A stretch of DNA of 64,000 nt from JAHEDH01 sp963753285 (GTDB lineage Bacteria; Actinomycetota; Acidimicrobiia; Spongiisociales; ZC4RG35): NCBI GenBank assembly GCA_963753285.1, contig CAVWBT010000003.1, positions 124,001-188,000 of the forward strand. The letters run 5' to 3'. Shown one piece after another: positions 8,720 through 18,748 of this stretch (its first letter is position 1; each line of letters starts with the position of its first letter). The notes below the pieces were generated by a model. It made no database searches. It was not told the DNA's origin and worked only from the letters and a program-made list of their open reading frames with translations. The translations under genes and the position numbers were made by a program.

Positions 8720-8968
8720 ATGACCAACCACATCGCAATGCTCGACGAACTCGAGTCACGCATCGCCGTCGCTGGCCTGGCGGGAACCGAACCGCAACTC
8801 CGGCAGATCGCAGAGGCCCTCGTCCGTACCGGGACGCTGCCGGTCATCGCCGGCATCATCGCCGATCCCGATGCCCCCGAAACCGCACGCCTCCGTGCGC
8901 TCGCTCGGGCCTCCCGAGCCCTTCGAGCGATGCCGTCGACCGAACCACGATTCCTCGTCGTCGCCTGA
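8720..8968 (+). CDS. Small helical protein of unknown function, divergent from LysR gene
   Basis: 82 residues, predicted mostly helical and Ala/Arg-rich (ADPDAPETARLRALARASRA), with no signal peptide or metal motif. The ATG is supported by GAAGGAGA six bases upstream. The open frame extends further upstream, but the ribosome site fixes this start. Divergence from a LysR gene with a LysR-type box between them suggests it is a target of that regulator. I do not recognise the family. Confidence 0.65.
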   Translation: MTNHIAMLDELESRIAVAGLAGTEPQLRQIAEALVRTGTLPVIAGIIADPDAPETARLRALARASRALRAMPSTEPRFLVVA

Positions 8969-9005
8969 ATACCCGATCTGCGACCGCCGGACCAGACTGG
9001 CGGTC

Positions 9006-9683
9006 ATGCCCGTCTCCAGCCGCCTCTCCTCCCACCTCTCCTCATGGTTGGGCGCCTGGCCGTCAGATGGTCCGCGGTCGCTGATCGTCACGTCGTCCTA
9101 CCGTCGCGAGCAACCGGGCTGGGACGGGAACACCCGCCCTATCGCCGGCGTGGCCACTCCCGACGGCGCCGTGCTGTCGGTCCCCGAAGCCTCGGTCGCC
9201 GACATTCGGGCGCTCGGCGAGACGCTCGACGAGATCGCACCCCGGTTGGCCGAAGCCGTCGGCCGTCCAGGATGGCGCTTCTACGCCGGGGTGTTCCGCT
9301 GGTCCGAACAGCCGATCCCCTTCGATCGGCCGGGCGTCTGGCTCCCCCGAGACCACGAGTCGGTCCTGCCGTGGCTGAAGCCGTTCAACGGCGACGTGCT
9401 GGTGGGCTTCGACGACGGTGAGGTCGCCGCCGGTGTCGGCCGCAAACTCCACGACCGGTGGGGGCACGAGTTGGCCGTCGTCACTGAGGAGGACCACCGA
9501 GGTCGCGGTTGGGCGAGGCGGCTCGTGAGCCAGGCGGCCGAACGCGTGCTCGACGACGGAGCGATCCCCACCTATCTGCACTCCCCCACCAACGAGGCGT
9601 CAGCCCGAACCGCCGATGCATGCGGCTTCCCCGACCGCGGCTGGAAGATCCTCGGCATCTTCCCGAGCGACCCGGGGCGCTGA
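9006..9683 (+). CDS. GNAT-family N-acetyltransferase
   Basis: 225 residues. The C-terminal half has the acetyl-CoA-binding motif A, ELAVVTEEDHRGRGWARRLV (about residues 156-175, with R-G-R-G-W), followed by a helix and the Asn-Ala-Arg-x-Ala-x-Ala-C-G-F segment that ends many GNAT domains. The N-terminal half (about 1-140) is less typical. The start was taken at the ATG at 9006, after the preceding gene ends. The acceptor substrate is unknown. Confidence 0.7.
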   Translation: MPVSSRLSSHLSSWLGAWPSDGPRSLIVTSSYRREQPGWDGNTRPIAGVATPDGAVLSVPEASVADIRALGETLDEIAPRLAEAVGRPGWRFYAGVFRWSEQPIPFDRPGVWLPRDHESVLPWLKPFNGDVLVGFDDGEVAAGVGRKLHDRWGHELAVVTEEDHRGRGWARRLVSQAAERVLDDGAIPTYLHSPTNEASARTADACGFPDRGWKILGIFPSDPGR

Positions 9684-9760
9684 TTCGCTTTCCGCTATCC
9701 GCTTTGCGACCTGCGCATCAGCTTTGAGCTTTGCAGCTTTGAGCACCGTCGCCTGGATGA
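9684..9760. repeat. Intergenic run of imperfect short direct repeats
   Basis: The gap after the GNAT gene consists of degenerate, closely similar words of about 9-11 bases; for example GCTTTGAG occurs at 9721-9728 and 9736-9743 with GCTTTGCA-like copies between. Similar word-like runs occur in other gaps of this window (16480-16570, 48315-48410, 51359-51378). No coding or hairpin signal is visible. Confidence 0.4.
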
Positions 9761-9839
9761 CCCAGCCGTTTCACTCCGAACTGCGGACACTCTTCGCCTC
9801 AAGTCGAGAGGCTCAGGGCTCATGGCTGCACGGCTCAGA

Positions 9840-11450
9840 TCAGCAAGCCGACGCGTTCCTGGGGAGCGAGCCGTTCTCGAGTTCGAGGCTCGAAAGCAGG
9901 ACCTCGCCGTCGATCGGGACGGGATCGGTGCCGAAGTTGACGACGCACCGGACACCCGAACCACGGACGAAGGCCAACGTGTTCGGAGGGCTGTCGAGCC
10001 ACTCGATGTCGAGATCGGCCGTGAGGTACTCGCGGCGGAGGCGGAGCGCAGCCCGATACAACGCCAGCATCGACGTGTCGTCGCCGTCCTGGGCCTCGAC
10101 CGATCGTTCGCTCCACCCGTCCGGCTGTGGCAGCCACGACCCGTCCGTGCCGAATCCGGCCGAATCACCGTCGACGGTCCATGGGATCGGCACCCGGCAG
10201 CCGTCGCGCCCCTTCTCGGTGTGTCCCGATCGTTGCCAGACCGGATCGTCCAACACCTCGAAGGGAAGCTCGGTCACCTCGGGGAGCCCGAGCTCCTCGC
10301 CTTGATAGAGATACACCGACCCCGGGAGCCCGAGCAGCAGCAGCGCCGCCGCCCGCGCTCGCCGCTGCCCGAGGGCCTCGTCGACCAGCGATCGGTCGCC
10401 GTCGAGCAGCCAGACCTTGGCTTCGATGCCGGCCGGGAGGGCGTATCTCGTCGCGTGTCGCACCACATCGTGGTTGGACAGGACCCAGGTCGGGATCGAG
10501 CCGACGCCGCCGACGGCGTCCATCGACTCGTCGATCGCCGTGCGCATCTGGTCTGCGTCCCATGGCGCCTCGAGAAAGTCGAAGTCGAACGCCTGGTGGT
10601 ATTCGTCCGGTCTCAGGTAGTTGGCGAGCCGCTCGAGGTCGGAGACCCACGCCTCGGCCACCATCATCGTCCCGGCGTACTCGTCGACCACGGCGCGCCA
10701 GCCTCGGATGATCTCGTGGACCTCGGGGCGGTCCCAGTACGGATGGCGGCTGAGCCGGTCACCGGTGAGGAGGTCGGCCTCGTTGTCCTCGTCGCCGATG
10801 TCGGGGTACCCCGGCGCCTTCACCAGTGAATGTGCGACGTCGACGCGGAACCCGGATGCGCCCCGATCCAGCCAGTAGCGGAGGATCTCGTCGAACTCGG
10901 CTCGGACCTCGGGATTCTCCCAGTTGAGATCGGGCTGTGAGATGTCGAACAGATGCAGGTACCACTCACCATCGGGAACCCGCTCCCATGCCGGGCCACC
11001 GAACACCGAGCGCCAGTCGTTGGGCGGTTCAGAGCCGTCCGGTCCCGAACCGGGGAGGAAGTGGTAGCGCTCCCGCTCCGGTGAGCCGGGCCCGGCCGCC
11101 AGCGCCGCCTCGAACCAGTCGTGCTCCCACGACGTGTGGTTGGGCACGAGATCCACAAGCACGCGAATGCCGTGTTCGCGGGCTTCGGCGATGAACGAGA
11201 CCGCCTCGTCGACGTCACCGAACCGGGGATCGATGCTCCTGTAGTCGGCGACGTCGTAGCCACCGTCGAGGAGTGGTGAGGTGTACCAGGGGTTGATCCA
11301 CAGCGCATCGACACCCAGGTCGGCGAGATACGGCAGCTTCGACCGCAGCCCGGCGATGTCACCGGTTCCGTCGCCGTTGCCGTCCTTGAACGACCGGATG
11401 TAGACCTGATACACGGCGGCAGTCCGCCACCACGGTTCGATTCGAGACAT
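9840..11450 (-). CDS. GH13 alpha-glucosidase (oligo-1,6-glucosidase/alpha-glucosidase type)
   Basis: 536 residues without a signal peptide, so cytoplasmic. All four GH13 regions are visible: DLVPNHTS (100-107), GFRVDVAH with nucleophile Asp204, MVAEAW with acid/base Glu266, and SNHD with transition-state Asp328. The N-terminal WWRTAAVYQVYIRSFKDGNGDGTGD is typical of the alpha-glucosidase subfamilies related to GH13_23/30. It hydrolyses alpha-glucosidic oligosaccharides such as maltose, isomaltose or trehalose-like sugars. It stands alone, converging with the GNAT gene, and is unlinked to the beta-glucan locus. The exact linkage preference is not determinable. Confidence 0.88.
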   Translation of the reverse strand: MSRIEPWWRTAAVYQVYIRSFKDGNGDGTGDIAGLRSKLPYLADLGVDALWINPWYTSPLLDGGYDVADYRSIDPRFGDVDEAVSFIAEAREHGIRVLVDLVPNHTSWEHDWFEAALAAGPGSPERERYHFLPGSGPDGSEPPNDWRSVFGGPAWERVPDGEWYLHLFDISQPDLNWENPEVRAEFDEILRYWLDRGASGFRVDVAHSLVKAPGYPDIGDEDNEADLLTGDRLSRHPYWDRPEVHEIIRGWRAVVDEYAGTMMVAEAWVSDLERLANYLRPDEYHQAFDFDFLEAPWDADQMRTAIDESMDAVGGVGSIPTWVLSNHDVVRHATRYALPAGIEAKVWLLDGDRSLVDEALGQRRARAAALLLLGLPGSVYLYQGEELGLPEVTELPFEVLDDPVWQRSGHTEKGRDGCRVPIPWTVDGDSAGFGTDGSWLPQPDGWSERSVEAQDGDDTSMLALYRAALRLRREYLTADLDIEWLDSPPNTLAFVRGSGVRCVVNFGTDPVPIDGEVLLSSLELENGSLPRNASAC

Positions 11451-11474
11451 CGCCGCGCAGCGTAGGGCCAGATG

Positions 11475-11637
11475 TTCCCCACGGAGTGGGGAAAGGTCCC
11501 TGCGGTCCGAGGAACGAGGACCGGAGGTAAGGGGGCAACTCCTCGGAGGCTGCAGCCACGTTCACGGGTGTTGAGGTGGCCCCCACCTCCAAGGCCCGTC
11601 CTCGCCTTGCAGGGACCTTCCCCCAGCAAGCTGGGGG
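11475..11637. repeat. Structured intergenic element with nested inverted repeats
   Basis: The 201-base gap between the GH13 and glutamate dehydrogenase genes is almost wholly palindromic. Outer arms AAGGTCCCTGC (11493-11503) and GCAGGGACCTT (11609-11619) are perfect inverted repeats. Each end carries its own hairpin: TTCCCCAC/GTGGGGAA (11475-11482, 11486-11493) and CCCCCAGC/GCTGGGGG (11620-11627, 11630-11637). Inside are GGTCC/GGACC (11504-11508, 11518-11522) and GAGGTGG/CCACCTC (11573-11579, 11583-11589). It could be a small non-autonomous mobile element, an intergenic palindromic repeat family or a structured RNA. Confidence 0.55.
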
Positions 11638-11651
11638 ACGAGGCAGGAGCC

Positions 11652-14600
11652 CTACGCGATGGCGGCGCGGGCCTGGCGGATCGCAACCATCAACTGGGCG
11701 ATGTCGACGTCGCCAGTCGTGTCGATCTGACGCATGAACCGCACCAACCGGGCGACGTGTGAGGCACGACTGGCCAAGAACGCGTCGACGGCGTCGACCC
11801 CGGTCCGCCCACCGGCTTCCATGAACGCCCGCTCCACGGCGCGACGGCGCACCATGAGCAACTCCTCTTCGATGGTCCACAACGCCCACCGATCCCAGCG
11901 ATCATCGATCTGCTTCGAGCGAGCCCAGTCGGTCATTCGATCCAGACCGAAGGCCTGGCCCACCTGCAGGAAGGCGTGCAGGGTGTCGCTGGCCGACTGG
12001 CCCGACTGACCTGCGATCTCGATCACATCGGGGCCGTAGTTGAGAATCGGTAGCACGGCGTGGCTGCGCGCAACGTCGTCCGGAACGCCGGCGGACACGA
12101 GGTCCGCCATCACGCCGATCCGACTGTCGCGCCATCCGGTGACTTCCGACTCCAGAGCACCGGCCTCCATCTCCTCGAAGATCGGGCGGCTGGACTCGAC
12201 GACGTCCCCGATGCTGACCCCGTTGCCGTTTGCGAGGTACCACCTCGTGACAGATGCCACCATCCGATCCGTGTGGCGCATCAACTTCGCCCACAGGTCT
12301 TGGTCGAGTCCGCATAGATCTGCTCGATCTTCTCCCAGCGTTCGTGCGCTCCGGTCAGGTCACGGGCGATCCGGTAGGCACGGATCGACATCGACCGGTT
12401 CGGCACCCGTCTGGATGACGAGACGGGACAAGAAGACGACGCCTTCGGAATTGACGATGTCGTTGGCGAGCAACGTGGCGATCAACTCGCGCCTCAACGG
12501 GTGTCCATCGACCGCATCGTTCAGCCGCCCCGTGACGGCTTGCGGGAAGTACTGCTCGACATCGGCCAGCAGGTACGGGTCGTCCATCAGCACGGAACCG
12601 ACGAGCGACTGTTTGATGCTGCGCTTGGCGTTCGCGAGGAGAACCGCCATCTCGGGCCGCGTCAACCCGATACCGAGCTTCATGCGCTCACTCATCGCCT
12701 CGCTCGACGGCATGGCGTCGATGTGTCGGTCGAGGATTCCCTCGAACTCGAGAGACTCCATCAGATCCTCGTACGCATACATGCGCCTGGGAGACGCCTC
12801 GACCTCGCGTGAGATCGTCTGGGCCTGGTGGAAGTTGTCCGACAGGATGCGATCGACCACCTCGTCTGACACCTCGGCGATCAAGGCGTTCCGCTCATCA
12901 CCGGTCATGGCGCCCGTCGCGACCTGGCCGTCGAGCAGGATCTTGAGATTGACCTCCCGGTCCGAGCAGTCGACGCCACCTGAGTTGTCGATGAAGTCGG
13001 TATTGATCTTGCCGCCGTTCTCGGCGTACTCGATGCGTGCTCGCTGGGTCAACCCGAGGTTGCCGCCCTCGACCACTGCGCGGCACCTGAGATCGGTGCC
13101 GTCGACCCGGACGGCATCGTTCGTGCGATCACCGACCTGCTGATGGGTCTCGCCGGCGGCCTTGACGTAGGTCCCGATGCCACCGTTCCACAACAGGTCT
13201 ACGGGCGCTTTGAGAATCACCGAGATGAGCTGGTTCGGCGTGAACGAATTGGTGTGCGCGCCGATGGCCTCGCGCGCCTCCTCACTGATCGTGATCGACT
13301 TCTCGGTGCGAGCGAACACCCCTCCGCCGACCGAGATCAACGTGCGGTCGTAGTCGTCCCACGACGACCTCGGCAGCTCGAACAGACGCCGACGCTCGAG
13401 AAACGACTCCTCCGGATCGGGCTGGGGATCGAGGAAGATGTGGCGGTGGTCGAACGCCGCGACCAGCCGCATCTGGTTCGATCCCAGCAAGCCGTTGCCG
13501 AAGACGTCGCCCGACATGTCACCGATACCGACGACGGTGAAGGGCTGAGAGAACGGATCGATCCCGAGCTCTGCGAAGTGGCGCTCCAGCGACTGCCATG
13601 CGCCGCGGGCTGTGATCCCCAGCGCCTTGTGGTCGTATCCCGTGGAGCCGCCCGACGCGAAGGCGTCGCCGAGCCAGAAGCCCCGCTCGACGGCGATCGA
13701 GTTGGCAACATCGGAGAAGGTCGCCGTTCCCTTGTCGGCCGCCACGACCAGGTACGGATCATCACCGTCGTGTGCCCGGACGCGCTCGGGCCGTACTACC
13801 TCGCCCTCCACACGGTTGTCGGTGACGTCGAGCAGCGCGCCGATGAACAGCCGATACTGGGTCTCGACCTCGGCTCGGAGTGCGACCGGATCGTCGGGCG
13901 GCGTCCTCAGCACGAACCCGCCCTTTGCCCCCGTTGGCACGATGACGGCGTTCTTGGTCATCTGAGCCTTCATGAGGTCGAGAACCTCGGTCCGGTAGTC
14001 CTCGCGCCTCGTCGACCAGCGCAGTCCGCCCCGAGCCACCATTCCTCCGCGCAAGTGGATGCCTTCGACCGTCGACCCGAGTACGAAGATCTCGTAGAGC
14101 GGATGCGGCAGCGGGGCGTCGGGAACGTCCTTGGAGACGAGCTTGAACGCCAGCGCCGGCCGGTCCTTCTGGTAGAAGTTCGTGCGAACGGTCGCCTCGA
14201 TCAGCTCCAGGAACGCCCGGATGATGCGGTCCTCTTCGATCGACGGGATCCGATCGAGGCCGGCGAGCACCTCGGTGCGGATCTCGCCGTAGTGCGACCC
14301 ATCGCGATCCGGGTCGAAGCGCTCTGCGAAGAGCGCAACCAGGAGCTCGGCCAAGTCGGGGTGGGCGGCCAGCGTGTCGTTGACGTAGGCGAGTGTGAAG
14401 ATCGGGGCCACCCGGCGCCAGTAGGTCCGGTATGCCCGAAGGATGTCCACGTCCTTCGGCCCGAGCGTCGTACTGACGACGAGACGGTTCAGGTCGTCGG
14501 ACTCCGCCCCGTCACGCCAGATCCCCTCGAGCGTCTCGACGATTCGTCGGCTGGACGCTTCGACGTCGACCTGTGATCCGTCCGGGCGCAGCACCCCGAA

Positions 14601-16424
14601 ATCGTGGATGAAGTAGTCGCCAGGGCCCGAGATCCGACTCGGGATCTCCTCGACGACGGTCAACCCGAGGTCCTCGAGCGCGGGCAACAACTCCGATAGC
14701 GGGCGTTTGCCACCGGCCCGGTACAACGCGATCCGGGTCAGCTGCTCTCCCTTGCCCCCGGTCGCCTCGTTCTGGAGTCCAACCGACATCGACGCACCCG
14801 ATCCGGCGAGCGCATCCACTCGGATCATGTCGGTGGCGGCGATCTCGATCGGGGTGGATGCCGAGTAGTAGTCCGGGAACCTGCCCGCCCACTTCCGGGC
14901 GAGTTCGCGGGCCTCCTGCCGGTCGAGACTGTCGAGGAGCGCTCCCAACAGGCGTTCCTCCCATGAGCGGGTCATCGCGACGACCCGTGACTCGAGCCGC
15001 TCGAAGTCGTAGTCGGCGACCTCGGGGACCCATACGGTGAAGTGGATCTGCGCGGGATCGGAATCCCCGAGCGCGAGGTGATAGTCGATCGAAGTCCCGC
15101 CGAACTCCTCGAGGAACATCTCCTGGAGGTCTTGCCTGAGTCCGGCATTGAATCGATCGCGCGGCAGCGCAACCAGGATGGACACACTTCGATGCAGGGT
15201 GTCAGGTCGGATGAAGAGCTTGACGTTGTCGCGCTCCTGCAACTTGAGGAGGCCGCCCAACACCCCGAGCAGTTCCTCGGTCGAAGAGGCGAACAGGTCG
15301 TGTTTCGAGAAGGTCTCGAACAACTCGATCATCGCCTTGTGATCGTGTGAGCCCTCGATCAGATCCTCGGCGAGGAGGACGTCGTGGAGCTTGCGCCGGA
15401 GCATCGGTGTCTCAGAGGCCGGCTGCATGTAGGCCTTCGACGTGAACAGCCCGACCATCCGGGCTTCCCCCGCCGTTCGCCCATCCGGCCCCATGATGCG
15501 GACGCCGATGTAATCCATCTTGGCGGTGCGGTGGATCGGCGATCGCCGATTGGTCTTCGTGACCACGACCAGGTCGCCCTCGGTGTAGCGGGCTGCGCGG
15601 TCCGGAGATAGGTCCTTGAGCGGAACCGCATGGTGCACGGTCGACCGCGAGTCATCGCGCAGGATTCCCAGGCCGGTGTCGGGTACCACTTGGACCGCCC
15701 GGTCCTCGCCTTCGCCGATGAGCCGATACTCGCGATAGCCGAGGAACACGAAGTTGTCGTCGTCGAGCCATTCGAGCAGCGAGACGCCCTCGTCGACCTC
15801 CTCCTGGGAATAGGCAGACCCGCCGATGCGGGTCAGTTCGATCATTCGATCGAGCTTCGCCCGCATCAGGTGGAAGTCCGCAACGGCGACGCGCACGTCT
15901 GCCAGAACCCGGGTGACGCCGGCGGCGACCTGTTCAGCTGCGGTGTCGTCGAGCACCGATCCGAGTTGGTAGTGCTCGACGGACTCGCGGGTCATGCTGT
16001 GGCGGGCGTGCCGGATCGCCTCGAGGTGCCCTTCGGTGTCGCGTTCGACGCCGAGCACCGGATGGACGACGCCGGCGACCTTCACCTCGTATCGCTCGAT
16101 CTCGTTGCTGATCGAATCCAACAGGAACGGGCTGTCGCTCGTACAGACCTCCACGACCGAGCCCAGGGACTCGTAGCCGTGGGCATCCATCGTCGGCGTG
16201 AAGACACGCACCTTCGACGCCTTGTCGCGCACCTGGATGAACTCGAACAGGGACACGATCCGGGCGGGAATGGTCGCCGGGTCCTGTTCGATCACGGGGG
16301 GCACGCGGGCTGCGAAGCTCTCAGCGAGCGCTGCAAGCGCCTCCTGATCTTCGATGCCACGGTTGTCGGCGAGCCGTTCGACCTCGTCCAGGAGATCGCC
16401 GACTCTCACGGAATCCATCACCAT
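11652..16424 (-). CDS. gdhB: Large NAD-specific glutamate dehydrogenase (about 1590 residues), frame broken twice near the 3' end
   Basis: Oxidises glutamate to 2-oxoglutarate with NAD. The main frame (to 12360) carries the long N-terminal regulatory region and the catalytic core with KAQMTKNAVIVPTGAKGGFV, FGNGLLGSNQMRLVAAFDHRHIF (in part) and SGGVDCSDREVNLKILLD, all typical of the 180-kDa class. Homologues reach about 1600 residues; here the C-terminus continues in another frame from 12393 to about 12310 (IRAYRIARDLTGAHERWEKI) and then in the original register down to 11652 (DQDLWAKLMRHTDRM). One extra base near 12381-12395 and one missing base near 12307-12312 restore a full-length protein. 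The ATG at 16424 is a guess among GTG 16451 and ATG 16418. Monocistronic. Confidence 0.85.
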
Positions 16425-16479
16425 CGGACACGCTAACTCATCTCGTCCCACCGTGGTGGGTTTGTCGGCGACTCGAGGC

Positions 16480-16570
16480 CCGAGTCTCAGGTTCCAGGTT
16501 TCAAGTTCCGAGTTTCACGTGGTCTGCGACCTCCGACCTGGACTGTCATCTGTCATCTGTCGCCTGTCGG
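16480..16570. repeat. Intergenic run of imperfect short direct repeats
   Basis: Between the glutamate dehydrogenase and MOSC genes lie degenerate words such as the near-repeats of GGTTCCAG/GGTTTCAAG/GTTCCGAG, then CTGTCAT-CTGTCAT-CTGTC at 16543-16561. The run ends just before the MOSC start. It resembles the runs at 9684, 48315 and 51359. Confidence 0.4.
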
Positions 16571-16584
16571 TATCGTCGTCATGC

Positions 16585-17238
16585 ATGAGAGTCGGATCGA
16601 TCAACATCGGGATGCCCAAGACGGTCGATATGGGGGCGGGGCCGGAATCGACGGCGATCTTCAAGACCTCTGTCGATGGCCCGATCGCGGTGACGGGGGA
16701 CGGGCTGGCAGGCGATACGGTCGGCGATACCAAGCACCACGGCGGGCCCGATCAGGCGCTGTACGTGTATTTCGGGGCCGACTACGCACATTGGGAGGGG
16801 CTCCTCGATCGGCCGCTCGAGCCCGGCGTGTTCGGCGACAACCTGACGATCGAGGGAGAGTCGGAACGTTCGTCCACGGTCAGCTCGAACGAGCTGTGGG
16901 TCGGCGATCGGCTGACGGTCGGCCCTGTCACCCTCGAGGTGACGGCACCCCGCATCCCTTGCGGGACGTTCTCGCGGCGGATGGAACTGCCGGCGAGCTT
17001 CATCGAGCGTTTCCGCAAGGAGCTCCGACCGGGCGTGTACGTGCGGGTCCTCGAGCTCGGGGAGGTCACGGTCGGCGACCGAGTATCGGTGATCGAAGGG
17101 CCACGCACCGTCTCGATCGTCGAGATGGTCGAACTCTGGGGGACCGGGCCGGACATCGAGACCGTCGACCGCCTGTTGGCCGCTCCGATCGCAGAACGCG
17201 ACCGGGCCGACCTCGAACGCAGAAGGGCGAAGCTGTGA
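16585..17238 (+). CDS. MOSC-domain protein
   Basis: 217 residues. The conserved MOSC cysteine lies in PRIPCGTFSRRM (about residues 130-141), preceded by GDNLTIEG and LWVGDRLTVGPVTLEVTAPR, the usual beta-barrel strands; KHHGGPDQALYVY is the family's N-terminal motif. MOSC proteins are related to the C-terminal domain of molybdenum-cofactor sulfurases and YiiM, which handle sulfur or hydroxylated nucleobases. No N-terminal aminotransferase domain is present. Its stop overlaps the GTG start of the thioesterase gene (GTGA), suggesting translational coupling. Confidence 0.8.
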   Translation: MRVGSINIGMPKTVDMGAGPESTAIFKTSVDGPIAVTGDGLAGDTVGDTKHHGGPDQALYVYFGADYAHWEGLLDRPLEPGVFGDNLTIEGESERSSTVSSNELWVGDRLTVGPVTLEVTAPRIPCGTFSRRMELPASFIERFRKELRPGVYVRVLELGEVTVGDRVSVIEGPRTVSIVEMVELWGTGPDIETVDRLLAAPIAERDRADLERRRAKL

Positions 17239-17729
17239 CCCACGGACCGAAGACCGTCGCAGAGAGCACGGTGACCTTCGTCCGGACGATGACGCAGATG
17301 GACGCCAACCTCGCAGGCAACGTTCACGGCGGGGTCATCATGAAGGAGGTCGATTCGGCCGCCGGCACTGCAGCGATCCGCCATGCAGGAAGACCCTGCG
17401 TAACAGCCGCCATCGACGAGCTCTCGTTTCTCGAGCCGGTCTACGTGGGCGACATCCTGACGGTGACGGCAACGGTGAACGACGTCGGACGCACGTCCAT
17501 GGAGGTCGGGGTCAGGGTCGAGGCGGAGTCCTACACGGGTGGCGAGAGGCGTCACACCACGAGCGCCTACCTGGTGATGGTCGCGCTCGACGAGGCGGGC
17601 CATCCGGCGGAGATCCCCCCGTTGATCACCTCGACCCCCGACGAAGAACGCCGCCGTGCCCAGGCAAAGGTCCGCCGCGAGATCCGCAGAGAACGCGCAG
17701 CGAGGGTCAGCGGGGCCGGCCAGGCCTGA
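17235..17729 (+). CDS. Acyl-CoA thioesterase, hotdog fold (YciA/BACH type)
   Basis: 164 residues. The hotdog motif TQMDANLAGNVHGGVIMKEVDSAAG (in part, residues about 19-44) contains the catalytic Asn-x-x-Gly-x-x-His-Gly-Gly cluster with an Asp downstream, as in YciA and cytosolic acyl-CoA hydrolases. It hydrolyses acyl-CoA to free acid and CoA. The C-terminal 30 residues are basic and helical. The GTG at 17235 overlaps the MOSC stop by four bases. The acyl-chain preference is not visible. Confidence 0.85.
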   Translation: MTHGPKTVAESTVTFVRTMTQMDANLAGNVHGGVIMKEVDSAAGTAAIRHAGRPCVTAAIDELSFLEPVYVGDILTVTATVNDVGRTSMEVGVRVEAESYTGGERRHTTSAYLVMVALDEAGHPAEIPPLITSTPDEERRRAQAKVRREIRRERAARVSGAGQA

Positions 17730-17797
17730 GGAACGAACCGCTCCACCGGCGATGACCGTCGGATAGGTTTCGTAGCGGGCGGCGTTCAGGAGGAACG

Positions 17798-18748
17798 GTG
17801 GACGGTTGGACATTCCGCGCCGATTCGGTCACGAAGACGTTCGGTGAGATCCGTGCGAACGAAGGAATCAGCCTCGAGGTGCGGCCGGGTGAGGTGTACG
17901 GGCTCCTCGGTCCCAACGGGGCGGGGAAGACGACACTGGTCAAGCAGATCATCGGGCTGCTGAAACCGACGTCGGGCGCATTGACCCTCGGACCCTACGA
18001 TCTGGTCGAAGACCCCGATGCGGCCCGCCAGCTGTGTTCCTATCTCCCGCAGGCGCAGATGCCGATCGACTCGTTCAAAGCCGAACACGTGATCGCCCTG
18101 ACAGGACTGATCCGCGGCGGCGACGCCGCCCCGGTCCGGCGACGCACCAACGAGCTGATCGAAGCCCTCGACATCGGCGAGTGGCGCAGCACGATGGGGA
18201 TGAGGCTCTCCGGGGGTGTCAAGCGCCTGGTCGGATTCGCCATGGTCACGGTGTGGCCCGGCCGAATGGTGATCCTCGACGAGCCGACCAACGACGTGGA
18301 CCCGCGGCGGCGGCGCCTTCTCTGGGAGCAGATCCGTCGTCTCAGCGACGAGGGAGCATCGGTGCTGCTCGTCACGCACAACGTGTTGGAAGCGGAGAAG
18401 TCTGTCGATCGCCTGGCGATCATCAACGACGGTCGACTGATCGCCGAGGGAACCCCGTCGTCGCTGAAGGCGGAAGACCGCGGAAGGATGCGACTCCAAC
18501 TCATGATGGTGCCAGGACGCCCGACCCCGGTCATGCCGAGGTTCGTGGAGAGCGACACGCGGGTCGGGAACAACGTCATCGCCACGATCGACGAGTCGAG
18601 CGCAGCGCATGCCATCGGCTGGGCGCAGGAGTTGGTCGGGATCGGTGATGCCGAGGAGTACGCGCTCGCCGCCACCACCTTGGAGGACGTCTACATCCGA
18701 CTGACCGGCCACCGCTCCGCGGAGGCCGAGGCAGGGGCCGTGACGTGA
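17798..18748 (+). CDS. ABC transporter ATP-binding protein
   Basis: 316 residues. Walker A GPNGAGKTT (about 38-46), signature LSGGVKR (LSGGQ-like, with Val in place of Gln, about 138-144), Walker B RMVILDEPTND and the switch TH in LLVTHN. A C-terminal extension of about 90 residues is typical of ABC-2 exporter ATPases. A perfect AGGAGG lies just upstream of the GTG. It is followed with GTGA overlap by two permeases, forming a complete exporter of the drug or natural-product type. The substrate is unknown. Confidence 0.88.
   Translation: MDGWTFRADSVTKTFGEIRANEGISLEVRPGEVYGLLGPNGAGKTTLVKQIIGLLKPTSGALTLGPYDLVEDPDAARQLCSYLPQAQMPIDSFKAEHVIALTGLIRGGDAAPVRRRTNELIEALDIGEWRSTMGMRLSGGVKRLVGFAMVTVWPGRMVILDEPTNDVDPRRRRLLWEQIRRLSDEGASVLLVTHNVLEAEKSVDRLAIINDGRLIAEGTPSSLKAEDRGRMRLQLMMVPGRPTPVMPRFVESDTRVGNNVIATIDESSAAHAIGWAQELVGIGDAEEYALAATTLEDVYIRLTGHRSAEAEAGAVT

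Noticed and set aside
11652..12284. A separate 210-residue gene downstream of glutamate dehydrogenase
   Set aside because: Its sequence is the expected C-terminus of the large NAD-glutamate dehydrogenase; two nearby indels split it off.
13143..14576. A 477-residue open frame opposite glutamate dehydrogenase
   Set aside because: Arg/Asp-rich shadow of a conserved gene with no recognisable domain.
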